Assembly: GCA_963737835.1 (NCBI GenBank)
Contig: CAVTUH010000001.1
Coordinates: forward strand, 806,001-870,000
Reading direction: 5' to 3'
DNA length: 64,000 bases
Origin: Palsa-1248 sp963737835
Lineage (GTDB): Bacteria > Gemmatimonadota > Gemmatimonadetes > Gemmatimonadales > Gemmatimonadaceae
This document shows positions 8,814 through 16,928 of this stretch, piece by piece. Under the pieces are notes generated by a model. It saw nothing but the letters and a program-made list of their open reading frames with translations, ran no database searches and was not told the origin of the DNA. Each line of letters starts with the position of its first letter. Position 1 is the stretch's first letter. The position numbers were made by a program, and so were the translations under genes.

Positions 8814-8936
8814 AACTACAGGGATTAGACGTTGGACGTTGGACGTTGAAGAACAAATCGCGGGGCCGGTAACGCTGCACAGTCGCTTCCCTGAGGTTTG
8901 TTCTAACGTCCAACGTCTAACGTCCAATCCCTGTTA
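8814..8936. repeat. Long imperfect hairpin with tandem GACGTTG arms between rpsD and rpoA
   Basis: Arm 8814-8857 pairs with 8897-8936 over roughly 38 positions. The left arm contains GACGTTG three times, and the right arm repeats its complement. The loop is about 39 bases and GC-rich. The right arm runs into the rpsD stop codon (TAA at 8934-8936). The structure lies in transcribed spacer between S4 and the alpha subunit, so it could attenuate or process the message. Function is not shown. Confidence 0.8.
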
Positions 8937-9566
8937 CTTGCTATACAACTCCACCACCAACTGCTCCTGCGCTGCAATCGGGATGCTGGCCCGCTGTGGG
9001 CGCTCGAGCATGCGTCCGCTGAACGACCCACGGTCGACCGCCAACCACGCGACCGGCGCGCCCCGCGACGACTGATCCAAGGCCGTGAGGATCGCCGTCT
9101 GTTCACGCGACTTCGGGCGAACACGGATCTCCTCACCCGGCCGAACCAGGTAGCTCGGGATGTCGACCGAGCGCGCATTCACCTCGACGTGCCGGTGGCG
9201 AATGAGCTGGCGCGCCGCCTTGCGGCTCGATGCAAACCCCATCCGATAGACGAGGTTGTCGAGACGACTCTCGAGCGCGGCGAGCAGATTGTGCCCGGTG
9301 ATGCCGGGCATCGGGTTCACGCGCTCGAACACGTTGCGGAATTGCCGCTCGCTCAACCCGTAGATGCGCTTGATCTTCTGCTTTTCACGGAGCTGCCGCG
9401 CGTACTCCGACGACTTGCGTCGCCGCGCCGTGCTCTGCCCGTGCTGACCTGGCGCGTATGGGCGCCGCTCAACCGGGCACTTCTCCGTGAAACACTTCAT
9501 TCCCTTGAGAAACAGCTTGGTGCCTTCGCGCCGACATTGCCGACAGCTGGGTCCAGTGTAGCGCAC
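8934..9566 (-). CDS. rpsD: 30S ribosomal protein S4 (uS4), zinc-type
   Basis: This 210-residue protein begins MRYTGPSCRQCRREG, with further Cys in GMKCFTEKC, giving the four-Cys (C+) N-terminus. The S4 RNA-binding domain is visible at about 95-160 (ESRLDNLVYRMGFASSRKAA, then HRHVEVNARSVDIPSY). S4 nucleates 16S rRNA folding and in many bacteria represses its own operon. The start is GTG at 9566, three bases after the rpsK stop. The gene order rpsM-rpsK-rpsD-rpoA-rplQ is the classical alpha operon. Confidence 0.97.
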   Translation of the reverse strand: MRYTGPSCRQCRREGTKLFLKGMKCFTEKCPVERRPYAPGQHGQSTARRRKSSEYARQLREKQKIKRIYGLSERQFRNVFERVNPMPGITGHNLLAALESRLDNLVYRMGFASSRKAARQLIRHRHVEVNARSVDIPSYLVRPGEEIRVRPKSREQTAILTALDQSSRGAPVAWLAVDRGSFSGRMLERPQRASIPIAAQEQLVVELYSK

Positions 9567-9569
9567 GAC

Positions 9570-9947
9570 TCAGACCCTCCGCCGCTTCGGCGGCCGGCAA
9601 CCGTTGTGTGGGATTGGCGTCACGTCCTTGATTGACTTGACCTGCAACCCCGCCGTGGCCAGCGCCTGAATCGCGGACTCGCGTCCACTCCCCGGGCCCT
9701 GCACGCGGACATGCACGCGGCGCACGCCGAGCGTCATCGCCTCGCGCGCCACCTGCTCGGCCGCCACCGTCGCCGCGAACGGAGTCGATTTCTTCGACCC
9801 CTTGAAGCCCGCCTTGCCGGAGGACCCCCAGGCGACCGCGTTGCCGCGGCTGTCCGTGATCGTAACCGTCGTGTTGTTGAAGGTCGCGTTGACGTGGGCG
9901 ATTCCTTCCGCCTCGATCACACGCTTGGTCTTTTTCGCAGTTGCCAT
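9570..9947 (-). CDS. rpsK: 30S ribosomal protein S11 (uS11)
   Basis: This 125-residue protein carries family sequence HVNATFNNTTVTITDSRGN and the C-terminal NGCRPPKRRRV. It is part of the small-subunit platform and contacts the mRNA exit region. The gene has a one-base gap to rpsM upstream and a three-base gap to rpsD downstream, so it is cotranscribed. The N-terminus is shorter than in E. coli, as is common. Confidence 0.97.
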   Translation of the reverse strand: MATAKKTKRVIEAEGIAHVNATFNNTTVTITDSRGNAVAWGSSGKAGFKGSKKSTPFAATVAAEQVAREAMTLGVRRVHVRVQGPGSGRESAIQALATAGLQVKSIKDVTPIPHNGCRPPKRRRV

Positions 9948-9948
9948 G

Positions 9949-10326
9949 TTACTTGGTCACCTTCTTCTTGCCCGCAATGGCGCGACGAGGACCTTTCTTC
10001 GTGCGCGCGTTGGTATGTGTTCGCTGGCCACGCACCGGCAGGCCTCGCCAATGGCGAATCCCGCGGTAGGAGCCAATGTCCATCAACCGCTTGATGTTCA
10101 TGGCCACTTCGGTGCGGAGCGCGCCCTCGACGCGATAGTCGCGCTCGATCGCCTGACGCAAACGGTTCACGTCGGTGTCCGACAACTCCTTGATCCGGAG
10201 CGCGGGGCTGACGCCCGTCTGCTCGAGAATGTGTCGGGCGGACGTGCGGCCAATGCCGAAGATGTACGTCAAGCCGATTTCGACCTTTTTTTCACGGGGC
10301 AGGTCGACCCCTGCAATACGAGCCAT
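9949..10326 (-). CDS. rpsM: 30S ribosomal protein S13 (uS13)
   Basis: This 125-residue protein begins MARIAGVDLPREKKVEIGLTY and continues with YIFGIGRTSA. It ends in the basic tail that reaches the decoding centre (RGQRTHTNARTKKGPRR). S13 sits in the 30S head and contacts P-site tRNA and L5. The gene lies three bases after the rpmJ stop and directly precedes rpsK in the alpha-operon order. Confidence 0.97.
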   Translation of the reverse strand: MARIAGVDLPREKKVEIGLTYIFGIGRTSARHILEQTGVSPALRIKELSDTDVNRLRQAIERDYRVEGALRTEVAMNIKRLMDIGSYRGIRHWRGLPVRGQRTHTNARTKKGPRRAIAGKKKVTK

Positions 10327-10329
10327 ATC

Positions 10330-10446
10330 CTAACCCTGGCGCTGCTTGTGCTTGGGGTTGCGCTTGCAAATGATGCGCATGACGCCCCCGCGTTTGATCA
10401 CTTTGCAGTGCTCACAAATCGGTTTCACACTAGTTCGGACCTTCAC
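10330..10446 (-). CDS. rpmJ: 50S ribosomal protein L36 (bL36)
   Basis: This is a 38-residue protein, MKVRTSVKPICEHCKVIKR, ending in NPKHKQRQG. The Cys and His residues CEHC ... C ... H form the bL36 zinc ribbon. The start is GTG at 10446 with AGGAG nine bases upstream. It is the first gene of the rpmJ-rpsM-rpsK-rpsD-rpoA-rplQ-rpmB run. infA and secY, often just upstream in other bacteria, are absent here. Confidence 0.96.
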   Translation of the reverse strand: MKVRTSVKPICEHCKVIKRGGVMRIICKRNPKHKQRQG

Positions 10447-10534
10447 GGACGCGCTCCTGACACGGGCAATGACGCTGACTGCCGCTCTGCCGACCACGGG
10501 CCGGCCGGACGGTCACCGACGCGACAAGCCTTGA

Positions 10535-10563
10535 AACGTACAGAGCTTAGGAGCACGACGCAA
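10535..10563 (-). promoter_or_regulatory. Candidate promoter for the rpmJ-rpoA cluster
   Basis: Within the 143-base gap between pyrF and rpmJ, the minus strand has TTGCGT (10563-10558), a 17-base spacer and TACGTT (10540-10535). The -10 match is poor, so this is a weak call. The only support is that it is the sole gap of over 100 bases upstream of the ribosomal cluster. Confidence 0.25.
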
Positions 10564-10589
10564 GTGAAATGCCCGGTCGCGGACGACCC

Positions 10590-11345
10590 TCAGGCGAGCT
10601 CGCGAGCGACCCGCTTCATCGACGCCAGGGGGTCCGGCGAGCCGGTAACGGTACGGCCCACGACCACGTAATCCGCTCCGGCGACCGCGGCCGCACGGAC
10701 CGTACTCACGCGCTGCTGGTCGTCGGTCGGCGCCCCCTCGAGCCGGACGCCCGGGACCAGGATGGCCAGCGCATCGCCATGGGCTGATCGCACCCGGGCC
10801 GCCTCCCCACCCCCGCACACGACACCCGGGGCGCCCGCTTCCCGAGCGATCGTCGCGAGCCGCACAACTTCGGCGCCAACGTCGAGGTCGGCCTTCCCCC
10901 AGATCTCGCCGAGCCGCCGTGCGTCCAACGAGGTCAGGACGGTCACAGCGAACACCGCGCACTCGGGATTCCCTTCGCGGGCCCCCTGGACCGCGGCCGC
11001 TATCATCTCGCGTCCACCAGCCGCGTGGACCGTGACAATGCGTGCGCCGATCTGGGCCGCGTTGCGACATCCGCCGCGAACGGTATTGGGAATGTCGTGT
11101 AGCTTGAGGTCGAGGAACACCAGGCATCCGCGCTTCGTGAGCCCGCGCACGATCGGCGGACCGACCGCGGTGAACAACTCCGCGCCCACCTTGTAGAACC
11201 GGCACAGTGCGCCCAGCGAGTCGACCAGTCGATACGCCGACTGCTCGTCCGAGACATCGAGGGCGACGATCGGTGTGACCCCGCGGTGCGCCCTGGTCGG
11301 CGCGGCGCCGCTCCGGCTGTCCATCGTCACATCTATGTCGGCCAT
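10590..11345 (-). CDS. pyrF: Orotidine 5'-phosphate decarboxylase
   Basis: This enzyme makes UMP from OMP. From ATG at 11345 it is 251 residues. The strand-1 motif VALDVSD and the catalytic FLDLKLHDIPNTV (Asp-x-Lys-x-x-Asp) are intact. Near the end, LVPGVRLEG and ADYVVVGRTVTGSPDP bind phosphate. I chose 11345 because GAGAGGA lies 8 bases upstream; the start then overlaps the end of pyrD by 13 bases. A later ATG at 11324 lacks a clear ribosome site. It forms a pyrimidine pair with pyrD. Confidence 0.94.
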   Translation of the reverse strand: MADIDVTMDSRSGAAPTRAHRGVTPIVALDVSDEQSAYRLVDSLGALCRFYKVGAELFTAVGPPIVRGLTKRGCLVFLDLKLHDIPNTVRGGCRNAAQIGARIVTVHAAGGREMIAAAVQGAREGNPECAVFAVTVLTSLDARRLGEIWGKADLDVGAEVVRLATIAREAGAPGVVCGGGEAARVRSAHGDALAILVPGVRLEGAPTDDQQRVSTVRAAAVAGADYVVVGRTVTGSPDPLASMKRVARELA

Positions 11346-12268
11346 TGCAGTTGTCCTCTCAACTCGTTCACACTGCTGACGCCGTGCCGTTGGCACCACC
11401 GCTCCAGGTCTCGCACGAGACGTTCCGGGCGGCGGGGGTCCTGCAGGGCAGCGGTGCCAATTCCCACCAGTGTCGCTCCTGCGAGCACGTACTGGAGCAC
11501 GTCCTCGACGGTGGTGACGCCGCCGACACCAAGAACGGGAACCGATACCGCACGCGACACGCGCCAGGTGGCGAGCACGCCGATTGGTCTGAGCGCCGCG
11601 CCGCTCACCCCACCGGTCCCGAAGCCGAGCGCTGGACGTCGCCGTTCCACGTCGATCACCAGTCCTGGCAGTGTGTTGACGACGGTTATCGCGTCGGCCC
11701 CGGCGCCCACGGCGGCCTGCGCCGTCGCGGCAATGTCCGGCAGCGTTGGCGACAATTTAACGAACAGCGGCCGCGTCGAGACGCGCCGCGCCCGCGCGAC
11801 CAGATCGACGAGCACGTCCACGTCGGCGCCAAACTCGACCCCGCCGCACCGCACGTTCGGACAGCTCACGTTGAGCTCGAAGCCGGCGACGCCGGTCTCG
11901 TTGGTCAGCGATGACACCACGGTCTCGAAATCGGCGACCGTGTTGCCGACGACGTTGACGAGCACGCGCGCCCGCGCGAGATGCGTGGCCAACCACGGCA
12001 GGTGCTCTGCGCGCACCGCATCCAGGCCCGGATTCGCGAGCCCGACGGCATTGATCATCCCGCCGGTGAACTCGGCCACGCGGGGCGCGGGTGCACCCGA
12101 GCGGGGTTCGACGCTCACCGCCTTGGTGACGAGTCCGCCGAGCCGATCGAGATCCATCACGTCGGCGAGCTCGCGGCCGTAACCTGCAGTGCCGGCGGCG
12201 AGGACGATCGGATTCTGAAACTCAAGTCCCGCCGCCTCGACCGTGAGCGAGGGCGGGAGTGGACTCAC
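11333..12268 (-). CDS. pyrD: Dihydroorotate dehydrogenase, class 1B-like
   Basis: This 311-residue FMN barrel oxidises dihydroorotate to orotate. The catalytic base is Cys in LNVSCPNV, which marks class 1; class 2 enzymes use Ser. FMN-binding segments include IVLAAGTAGYG, FVKLSPTL and LGVGGVTTVEDVLQYVLAGA. Class 1B normally works with an iron-sulfur PyrK subunit; none is adjacent. The GTG start overlaps the amidase stop in GTGA, so the amidase, pyrD and pyrF are translationally linked. Confidence 0.93.
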   Translation of the reverse strand: MSPLPPSLTVEAAGLEFQNPIVLAAGTAGYGRELADVMDLDRLGGLVTKAVSVEPRSGAPAPRVAEFTGGMINAVGLANPGLDAVRAEHLPWLATHLARARVLVNVVGNTVADFETVVSSLTNETGVAGFELNVSCPNVRCGGVEFGADVDVLVDLVARARRVSTRPLFVKLSPTLPDIAATAQAAVGAGADAITVVNTLPGLVIDVERRRPALGFGTGGVSGAALRPIGVLATWRVSRAVSVPVLGVGGVTTVEDVLQYVLAGATLVGIGTAALQDPRRPERLVRDLERWCQRHGVSSVNELRGQLQWPT

Positions 12269-13614
12269 TGGCCCGCGACGCTCACGCGGCGCTGGTAGCG
12301 CGCCAGATAATCGGCCGTCGCTTCGGCGATCGCCTTGGCAATCGTGCGTTGCGACGCCGGCGAGGCCAGGTAGCGCGCTTCGGCGGGGTTGGTGCCAAAG
12401 CCGATCTCCACGAGCACCGAAGGCATGTACGCGGTCACCAGCACACGAAAGCCGGCTTGCTTGACGCCCCGGTCCGGGCCCGGCTCGATCCCCGCAAGGT
12501 GTCGCTGGATGATCTCCGCGAGGTCGGCGGACTCACGCAGGTGCTCGTTCTGCGCCATGTCATGAATAACGAAATCTAACGGATCGTTGGCCGGTGCGTT
12601 GGCGCCCGTCTCGAACTTCACGGCTTCGTTCTCCATCTGCTCGACGCGCCGGTCGTCCTCCGTCTTCGCGGCGGCGAGGAAGTACGTCTCGAATCCGCGG
12701 GCGGCCGATGGGTCGTGCCAGTTCGGGTTGGCCGCGTTCACGTGAATCGAAAGAAAGAGGTCGCCGCGGTGCTCATTTGCGATCCGGCCGCGGTCGGACA
12801 GCGCAATGAGCGTGTCGGTCGTCCGCGTTTCCAGCACCTCCAGCCCAAGGTTTCGGAGCGCATCGCCGACCTTGAGCGCGACGGCGAGCGTGATGTCTTT
12901 CTCGTAGATCGGATGCGTCGACCCGACCGGACCGATCATCCCGTGGTCGGGCCCGCCGTGTCCTGCGTCGACGACGACAAGCCGATGGTCGATGAGGGTC
13001 GGCCTGGATGCCGGGGGTGCGCTATCGCGCTCGCCGAGTAACACGTCGCCCGACGGCGAGACCCCGGTCGAGTCGGTGTCGCTGCCTGACAGGACTCCGC
13101 CGGTCGCCGTCGGCGCCTGGAATACATCGGAGGTGGTGCCAGTTGGATGGCGAGACGCCACATGCGTGGCCGCACCCGGCAGGAGCGCTGTGAAGACGCG
13201 CACCTCGGCTTTCTCCGGGTCGTAGATGACACCACTGGCGACTCGTGGGAGGACGTCAGCAACGACGGCGAGCGGCAAGTACAGCGTCGTCCCGTCGACC
13301 CAGGCCGGTGCCGGCAGTGGAATGACACCGGTCGCAGAGGTTGCGAACCCGCTCTGATCCGCGATCTCGAGCGTCGCGCCAGGCACGGCCATGGTGAACC
13401 GGCCCGTCGACAGGCGATGGACCGAGCCGCCGAGCGCACTGGCAAAAAGTCCCGCGTTGACGCCGAGTTGGCCATCGGCCCGGGCCACGACCGGTACATG
13501 TCGGACGTCGCGCGACCCGAGCATGCGGACGGTGAGTGAGCGGGCGGTGGGCCCCGGCGTCCCTGCGACGGCGACGACCTGCAGCGCATAGAGCAGCGCG
13601 TGCGCGAGAATCAC
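12265..13614 (-). CDS. N-acetylmuramoyl-L-alanine amidase (Amidase_3) with N-terminal copper-amine-oxidase-like domain
   Basis: This 449-residue exported enzyme cleaves the amide bond between MurNAc and the stem peptide. A hydrophobic N-terminus suggests a signal peptide. Residues about 25-150 resemble a cell-wall-associated beta domain. The catalytic domain begins at LVVVDAGHGGPDHG and has Glu in YEKDITLAVAL, His in LFLSIHVNA and Glu in VLVEIGF, the zinc and catalytic set. The DASH of exported AmiC proteins is replaced by a Ser/Thr-rich linker (about 150-215). The GTG start overlaps the smpB stop. Confidence 0.9.
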   Translation of the reverse strand: MILAHALLYALQVVAVAGTPGPTARSLTVRMLGSRDVRHVPVVARADGQLGVNAGLFASALGGSVHRLSTGRFTMAVPGATLEIADQSGFATSATGVIPLPAPAWVDGTTLYLPLAVVADVLPRVASGVIYDPEKAEVRVFTALLPGAATHVASRHPTGTTSDVFQAPTATGGVLSGSDTDSTGVSPSGDVLLGERDSAPPASRPTLIDHRLVVVDAGHGGPDHGMIGPVGSTHPIYEKDITLAVALKVGDALRNLGLEVLETRTTDTLIALSDRGRIANEHRGDLFLSIHVNAANPNWHDPSAARGFETYFLAAAKTEDDRRVEQMENEAVKFETGANAPANDPLDFVIHDMAQNEHLRESADLAEIIQRHLAGIEPGPDRGVKQAGFRVLVTAYMPSVLVEIGFGTNPAEARYLASPASQRTIAKAIAEATADYLARYQRRVSVAGQ

Positions 13615-14081
13615 CGGAAGCGGGCTGCCCGCGCCATTTCGCGCTCGTCGGAGCGCTTGCGCTCGTCCGCTCGCTTGTCATGCAGCTTCTTCCCGCGAGC
13701 AAGACCAATCACGACTTTGGCGCGGCCGCGCTTGAAGTACATGTCGAGGGGGATGAGGGTCAGTCCTTGCCGTTCCACTGCGCCGATCAGCCGACGGATT
13801 TCCTTCTTATGAAGCAACAGCTTGCGCGTGCGAGTCGGCTCGTGGTTGAACTGGTGCCCCTGCTCGTACGGCGCGATGTGCAGGTTCAACAGAAAGACCT
13901 CGCCATCTTTGACAATGCCATATGCGTCCGAGAGACTCGCCTTCCCGTGGCGCAGTGCCTTGACCTCTGTGCCTGTCAGGACGAGCCCCGCCTCCCAGCT
14001 GTCGAAAATGTGATACTCGTGCCGAGCGCGACGGTTGCGCGCGATAGGCTCGGTCTCGGTGTCCGGAACAGCTCGGGCCAT
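13611..14081 (-). CDS. smpB: SsrA-binding protein SmpB
   Basis: SmpB delivers tmRNA to stalled ribosomes for trans-translation. From ATG at 14081 the product is 156 residues, the family size. It has NRRARHEYHIFDSWEAGLVLTGTEVKALRHGK, reported here only as positions 16-47, and the C-terminal basic tail MARAARFR. An upstream TTG at 14123 would add 14 residues that do not fit the family, and neither start has a strong ribosome site. The ssrA RNA itself is not visible in the window. Confidence 0.93.
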   Translation of the reverse strand: MARAVPDTETEPIARNRRARHEYHIFDSWEAGLVLTGTEVKALRHGKASLSDAYGIVKDGEVFLLNLHIAPYEQGHQFNHEPTRTRKLLLHKKEIRRLIGAVERQGLTLIPLDMYFKRGRAKVVIGLARGKKLHDKRADERKRSDEREMARAARFR

Positions 14082-14124
14082 CTGTGGGGACGGGAGTGGG
14101 AGGACTGTGGTCACAAGATACAAC

Positions 14125-14288
14125 AGAGGGATCAGGGGTCCGGGACCAGGGGTCGGGGAACGGCGACCGCAACGACAACGACGGGCGACGCATGCGTCGC
14201 CCCTACCCGTCCAAGGCAGGTTACGGTGCGGCCGTGACTGGGTTCTCGGTTTGTTCCCCGACTCCTGACCCCTGACCCCTGGCCCCGC
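14125..14288. repeat. Foldback element with AGGGGTC arms and nested palindrome, upstream of smpB
   Basis: Arm 14125-14161 (AGGGGTC units) pairs with arm 14253-14288 (CCCCTGA units, ending in CCCGCCG). Between them lies a perfect 20-base palindrome, GGGCGACGCATGCGTCGCCC, at 14183-14202. The element fills most of the divergent gap between smpB and tRNA-Leu. Its arms resemble the hairpins at 48392 and 62601, and its palindrome resembles those at 32775 and 51140. Confidence 0.75.
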
Positions 14289-14340
14289 CGTTTGTGCCCG
14301 TCTGGCCCCTTGCCCCCAGCACCGCTATCCTTCGCCGACC

Positions 14341-14444
<104 letters not shown>

Positions 14445-14450
14445 AGAGAA

Positions 14451-14536
14451 TAGACCTGCAGAAAGTAGAAAGTAGACGACGGCCTGACCGTTCCGCGGTC
14501 GCAGCCGTTGTCTACTTTCTACTTTCTGTGGGTCTA
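14451..14536. repeat. Hairpin repeat copy A (GAAAGTAGA arms)
   Basis: Arm 14451-14477 pairs with 14510-14536 at 25 of 27 positions. The stem continues inward through ACGGC..GACCG / CGGTC..GCCGT around a TTCCG loop, so nearly the whole 86-base unit is one foldback. Two relatives follow at 14598 and 15730. The 14425-14751 stretch holds only this copy, copy B and a short GC palindrome, with no gene. Confidence 0.85.
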
Positions 14537-14597
14537 CTCTCTAGGGCGCGAAGCGCCCTGGGCCCGAGGCCCGCATGTGACGCTAGACCAACAACCT

Positions 14598-14677
14598 AGG
14601 CCTACAGAATGTAGAGAAAAGACGACAGCCTGACCGCCCAGGGTCGCAGCCGTTGTCTACTTTCTATTCTGTAGGTC
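14598..14677. repeat. Hairpin repeat copy B (GAAAGTAGA family)
   Basis: Arms 14600-14623 and 14653-14675 pair imperfectly (CCTACAGAAT against ATTCTGTAGG, then the GTAGA-type repeats). The core GACGACAGCCTGACCG is shared with copies A and C. It lies between copy A and the ATP-grasp gene's ribosome-binding site. Confidence 0.75.
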
Positions 14678-14751
14678 TCCTTTTTGGGGGTGAAACGCCC
14701 TCACCCAAGTGGCAGGATGATTGCTGTCTCCTTTCCGAGGACAGGAGGCCC

Positions 14752-15732
14752 ATGCGGACCCTGCTAGCTAGCCTCCGCACTGACGTACGCCGGAAGCTGA
14801 CCCGATATCTGCGGCCGGCTCCGGTAGTCGTGTGCGAGTGCAATGCATGGGACAAATATCTGATCCAGGCGGTGTGCCCCCACGCGACGCGCTTGGCGAT
14901 CAAGCCGGGCGAGTCCGGGGTCCGGCTGGCAAACGCCATCGGCCGGGTCGCGCGCGTCGTGGTGATGCACATCGACACAAGTCAGACCAATGGGGTTCTG
15001 AAGCACGAGTCGGCATTGTACGATTCGCTCGCCGCGCGTGGCGTAATGACGCTCAATGCACACGCGACCGACGTGCGGAAGCGGACGTTGCACGAGCGGT
15101 TAGCCTCGCACGGTTTGCCGTCTGCGGCGGCCACGCGCACAGGCCCCGCCGATGAACGGCTGATCATCAAGACCAATCTCAATGCAGCCGGTGGGCCCGA
15201 GCGACGGCTGGTTGCGCATGATGCCCGGACCTCGGACCGGTTCGCACATGATCTGAACGAGGAGATGCGTCAGCAAGAGGCGTATCGCGTCTGTCGGCGC
15301 AATGAAGTACCCGACGCCGCGTGGCACGACTCGACATTGGTCATTGAGCGATACATCGAGAACCCGGAGGGCGCATACTTTCGGGTCCATGGTGTCGGAC
15401 CGGCCACCGTCGTCTCGCAAATCTGGACCGACCTTGCAATCAAGCACCAGCGTTTTGGCGCTCGCCGTCGAGAGCATTCTTTCTTTTGGACCGTGGACGG
15501 CGAAGACATCGCGCTCGGCGGGCCAAGTGCCGACGCGGCGAGGGCGGCCGCCGTCGGTCGGCGCGCCGCGTTTGCGATGCAGCTGGATTTCCACGGAACG
15601 GATTGCGTCATGGACGCGGACGGCACGATTGTCCCGGTCGACGTCAATAAAACACCGTACTGGGGGACACCCGAACCGCGGCCTGGCGTGTTGGAGCACC
15701 TACGGTGCGGCCTGAACGCCGCCAGAGAGTAG
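14752..15732 (+). CDS. Uncharacterised ATP-grasp-like protein
   Basis: This is a 326-residue protein of unknown role. The C-terminal two thirds look like an ATP-grasp fold: LIIKTNLNAAGG (a nucleotide-lysine strand), LVIERYIENPEGAYFRVHG, and FHGTDCVMDADGTIVPVDVN, whose Asp/Asn pair would bind magnesium. The N-terminal third has VVCECNAWDKYLIQ. ATP-grasp enzymes join a carboxylate to an amine or thiol through an acyl phosphate; no substrate can be assigned. ATG at 14752 follows AGGAGG closely, so it is preferred over an upstream start at 14653 that would run through repeat copy B. It is the only plus-strand protein gene in the first 46 kb, it stands alone and is bracketed by hairpin repeats. 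Confidence 0.72.
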   Translation: MRTLLASLRTDVRRKLTRYLRPAPVVVCECNAWDKYLIQAVCPHATRLAIKPGESGVRLANAIGRVARVVVMHIDTSQTNGVLKHESALYDSLAARGVMTLNAHATDVRKRTLHERLASHGLPSAAATRTGPADERLIIKTNLNAAGGPERRLVAHDARTSDRFAHDLNEEMRQQEAYRVCRRNEVPDAAWHDSTLVIERYIENPEGAYFRVHGVGPATVVSQIWTDLAIKHQRFGARRREHSFFWTVDGEDIALGGPSADAARAAAVGRRAAFAMQLDFHGTDCVMDADGTIVPVDVNKTPYWGTPEPRPGVLEHLRCGLNAARE

Positions 15733-15808
15733 ATCTACAGAAAGTAGAGAGTAGACGACAGCCTGACCGTCCCACGGTCGCAGGTGTCTACTTTCCCACG
15801 TTAGGCCT
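15730..15808. repeat. Hairpin repeat copy C (GAAAGTAGA family)
   Basis: This copy starts on the TAG stop codon of the ATP-grasp gene. The left arm TAGATCTACAGAAAGTAG and core GACGACAGCCTGACCG match copies A and B. The right arm (GTGTCTACTTTC) is shorter, so the foldback is less perfect. With copies A and B it brackets the gene. Confidence 0.75.
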
Positions 15809-15855
15809 CGCGACTAGGGCCAGGCGGCCGAGCAACAGCCGCGGCGCGGCGCGTT

Positions 15856-16515
15856 TTAGGCAGCTCTCACTTTGCGGGCACGTGCTCCACTTCGCCGGGC
15901 CCGGCTCACGAGCGCGTCCAGGCTCACCGGGCTGGCATCGCCAGTCGCGAGAAACCAGGCCGCAATCGCCATGAGGTAGACGTTGTATTGACCCTGAGAA
16001 AGTCCTGACAGGACCATGGCTGTGCCAAACACGGCGAGCAGCGCGGCAGATCCGATGCACGCGAGACGAGTGAAGACTCCCAGCAGCATGGCGAGACCCA
16101 GGGTTCCTTCTCCGATCGTCGCCATCACCGCCAGGGCGGGGACGAGCGGCCGAGGTGCGAACGCGTTGACCTGCGCCGTGTACGCAATGAAGTGCTGGAA
16201 GTCGCCCCACGACACGTTCGGAGTGCCTGGTGGCCCGAGCAGCCCGAGGCGATCAGCGACGTTGTAAAGGAACGAGGCCGCAATGAGCAGGCGCGGGAGC
16301 GCGGCGATCCACGCGATCCGTCCTCGCGTAACCGCGAGCAGTGTCGCCGCAGGGATGAAGAGGACCGGATAGAGGAGGTCGCCGAGCGTCGCATGCAGCG
16401 CGTAGTAGTCGTACACGGTCCACGTCGCCTGGATGACCAAAGCGATCCCCAGTGTCACGAGCGCGACGCCGTGGCTGCGCTCCAGCGCACGCTCGAGCCG
16501 GTGCCCGGCGCTCAT
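15856..16515 (-). CDS. DoxX-like integral membrane protein
   Basis: This is a 219-residue protein with about five to six hydrophobic segments (for example VALVTLGIALVIQATWTVYD, LLYPVLFIPAATLLAV, TLGLAMLLGVFTRLACIGSA, NVYLMAIAAWFLATG) and a basic C-terminal tail. The small four-helix core with a FxRxACIG-like loop resembles DoxX/MauE-type proteins, several of which supply electrons or redox partners at the inner membrane. Function here is unknown. The start at 16515 overlaps the cupin stop in ATGA. A longer reading frame upstream overlaps the cupin gene and is not credible. Confidence 0.6.
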   Translation of the reverse strand: MSAGHRLERALERSHGVALVTLGIALVIQATWTVYDYYALHATLGDLLYPVLFIPAATLLAVTRGRIAWIAALPRLLIAASFLYNVADRLGLLGPPGTPNVSWGDFQHFIAYTAQVNAFAPRPLVPALAVMATIGEGTLGLAMLLGVFTRLACIGSAALLAVFGTAMVLSGLSQGQYNVYLMAIAAWFLATGDASPVSLDALVSRARRSGARARKVRAA

Positions 16516-16928
16516 ACCCGCGTACTCAATGGCTGGTCGTGTGGGGCGAAAATCAGCGCGAGCAACCGCGCAGGCTGTGTTGCGCTCGCATTGCCGGACA
16601 TGCGGTGCACGCTGCCGGGGAACTCGTAAAACATCTGCCCGGCGTAATACGTGGTGGCCGTCTGCCCATCGAGCTGGAACCGGAGAGCGCCGTCCAGCAC
16701 ATACCCAAAAACGAAGCCCGGGTGCCGATGCGCCGCGTCCATCTCGCCCGGCGCGTACGTCACCTCGAGCGCGGTCATTCGCCAGTTGTTGAGCATGAGG
16801 TTGGGGAGGTCCTGCTCGAACACCTGCTTGACGTCGGCCTCGAGGAGCTCGGCGCGCGCGATCAGTGGCGACAACAGCGTCCCGACTCCTGCCGTCATCA
16901 GCGTATCGAGCAATACTCGACGATTCAT
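16512..16928 (-). CDS. Exported cupin-domain protein
   Basis: This 138-residue protein has an N-terminal signal-like stretch (MNRRVLLDTLMTAGVGTLL) that looks like a Tat or Sec leader. The cupin motif 1 is AAHRHPGFVFGYVLDG, with His residues for a metal. Motif 2 is FYEFPGSVHRMSGNAS. It is probably a small periplasmic metal-binding barrel, of the kind annotated as cupin, with no assigned reaction. It is coupled to the DoxX-like gene and lies downstream of the peptide-scavenging locus, separated by a hairpin and 229 bases. Confidence 0.78.
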   Translation of the reverse strand: MNRRVLLDTLMTAGVGTLLSPLIARAELLEADVKQVFEQDLPNLMLNNWRMTALEVTYAPGEMDAAHRHPGFVFGYVLDGALRFQLDGQTATTYYAGQMFYEFPGSVHRMSGNASATQPARLLALIFAPHDQPLSTRV

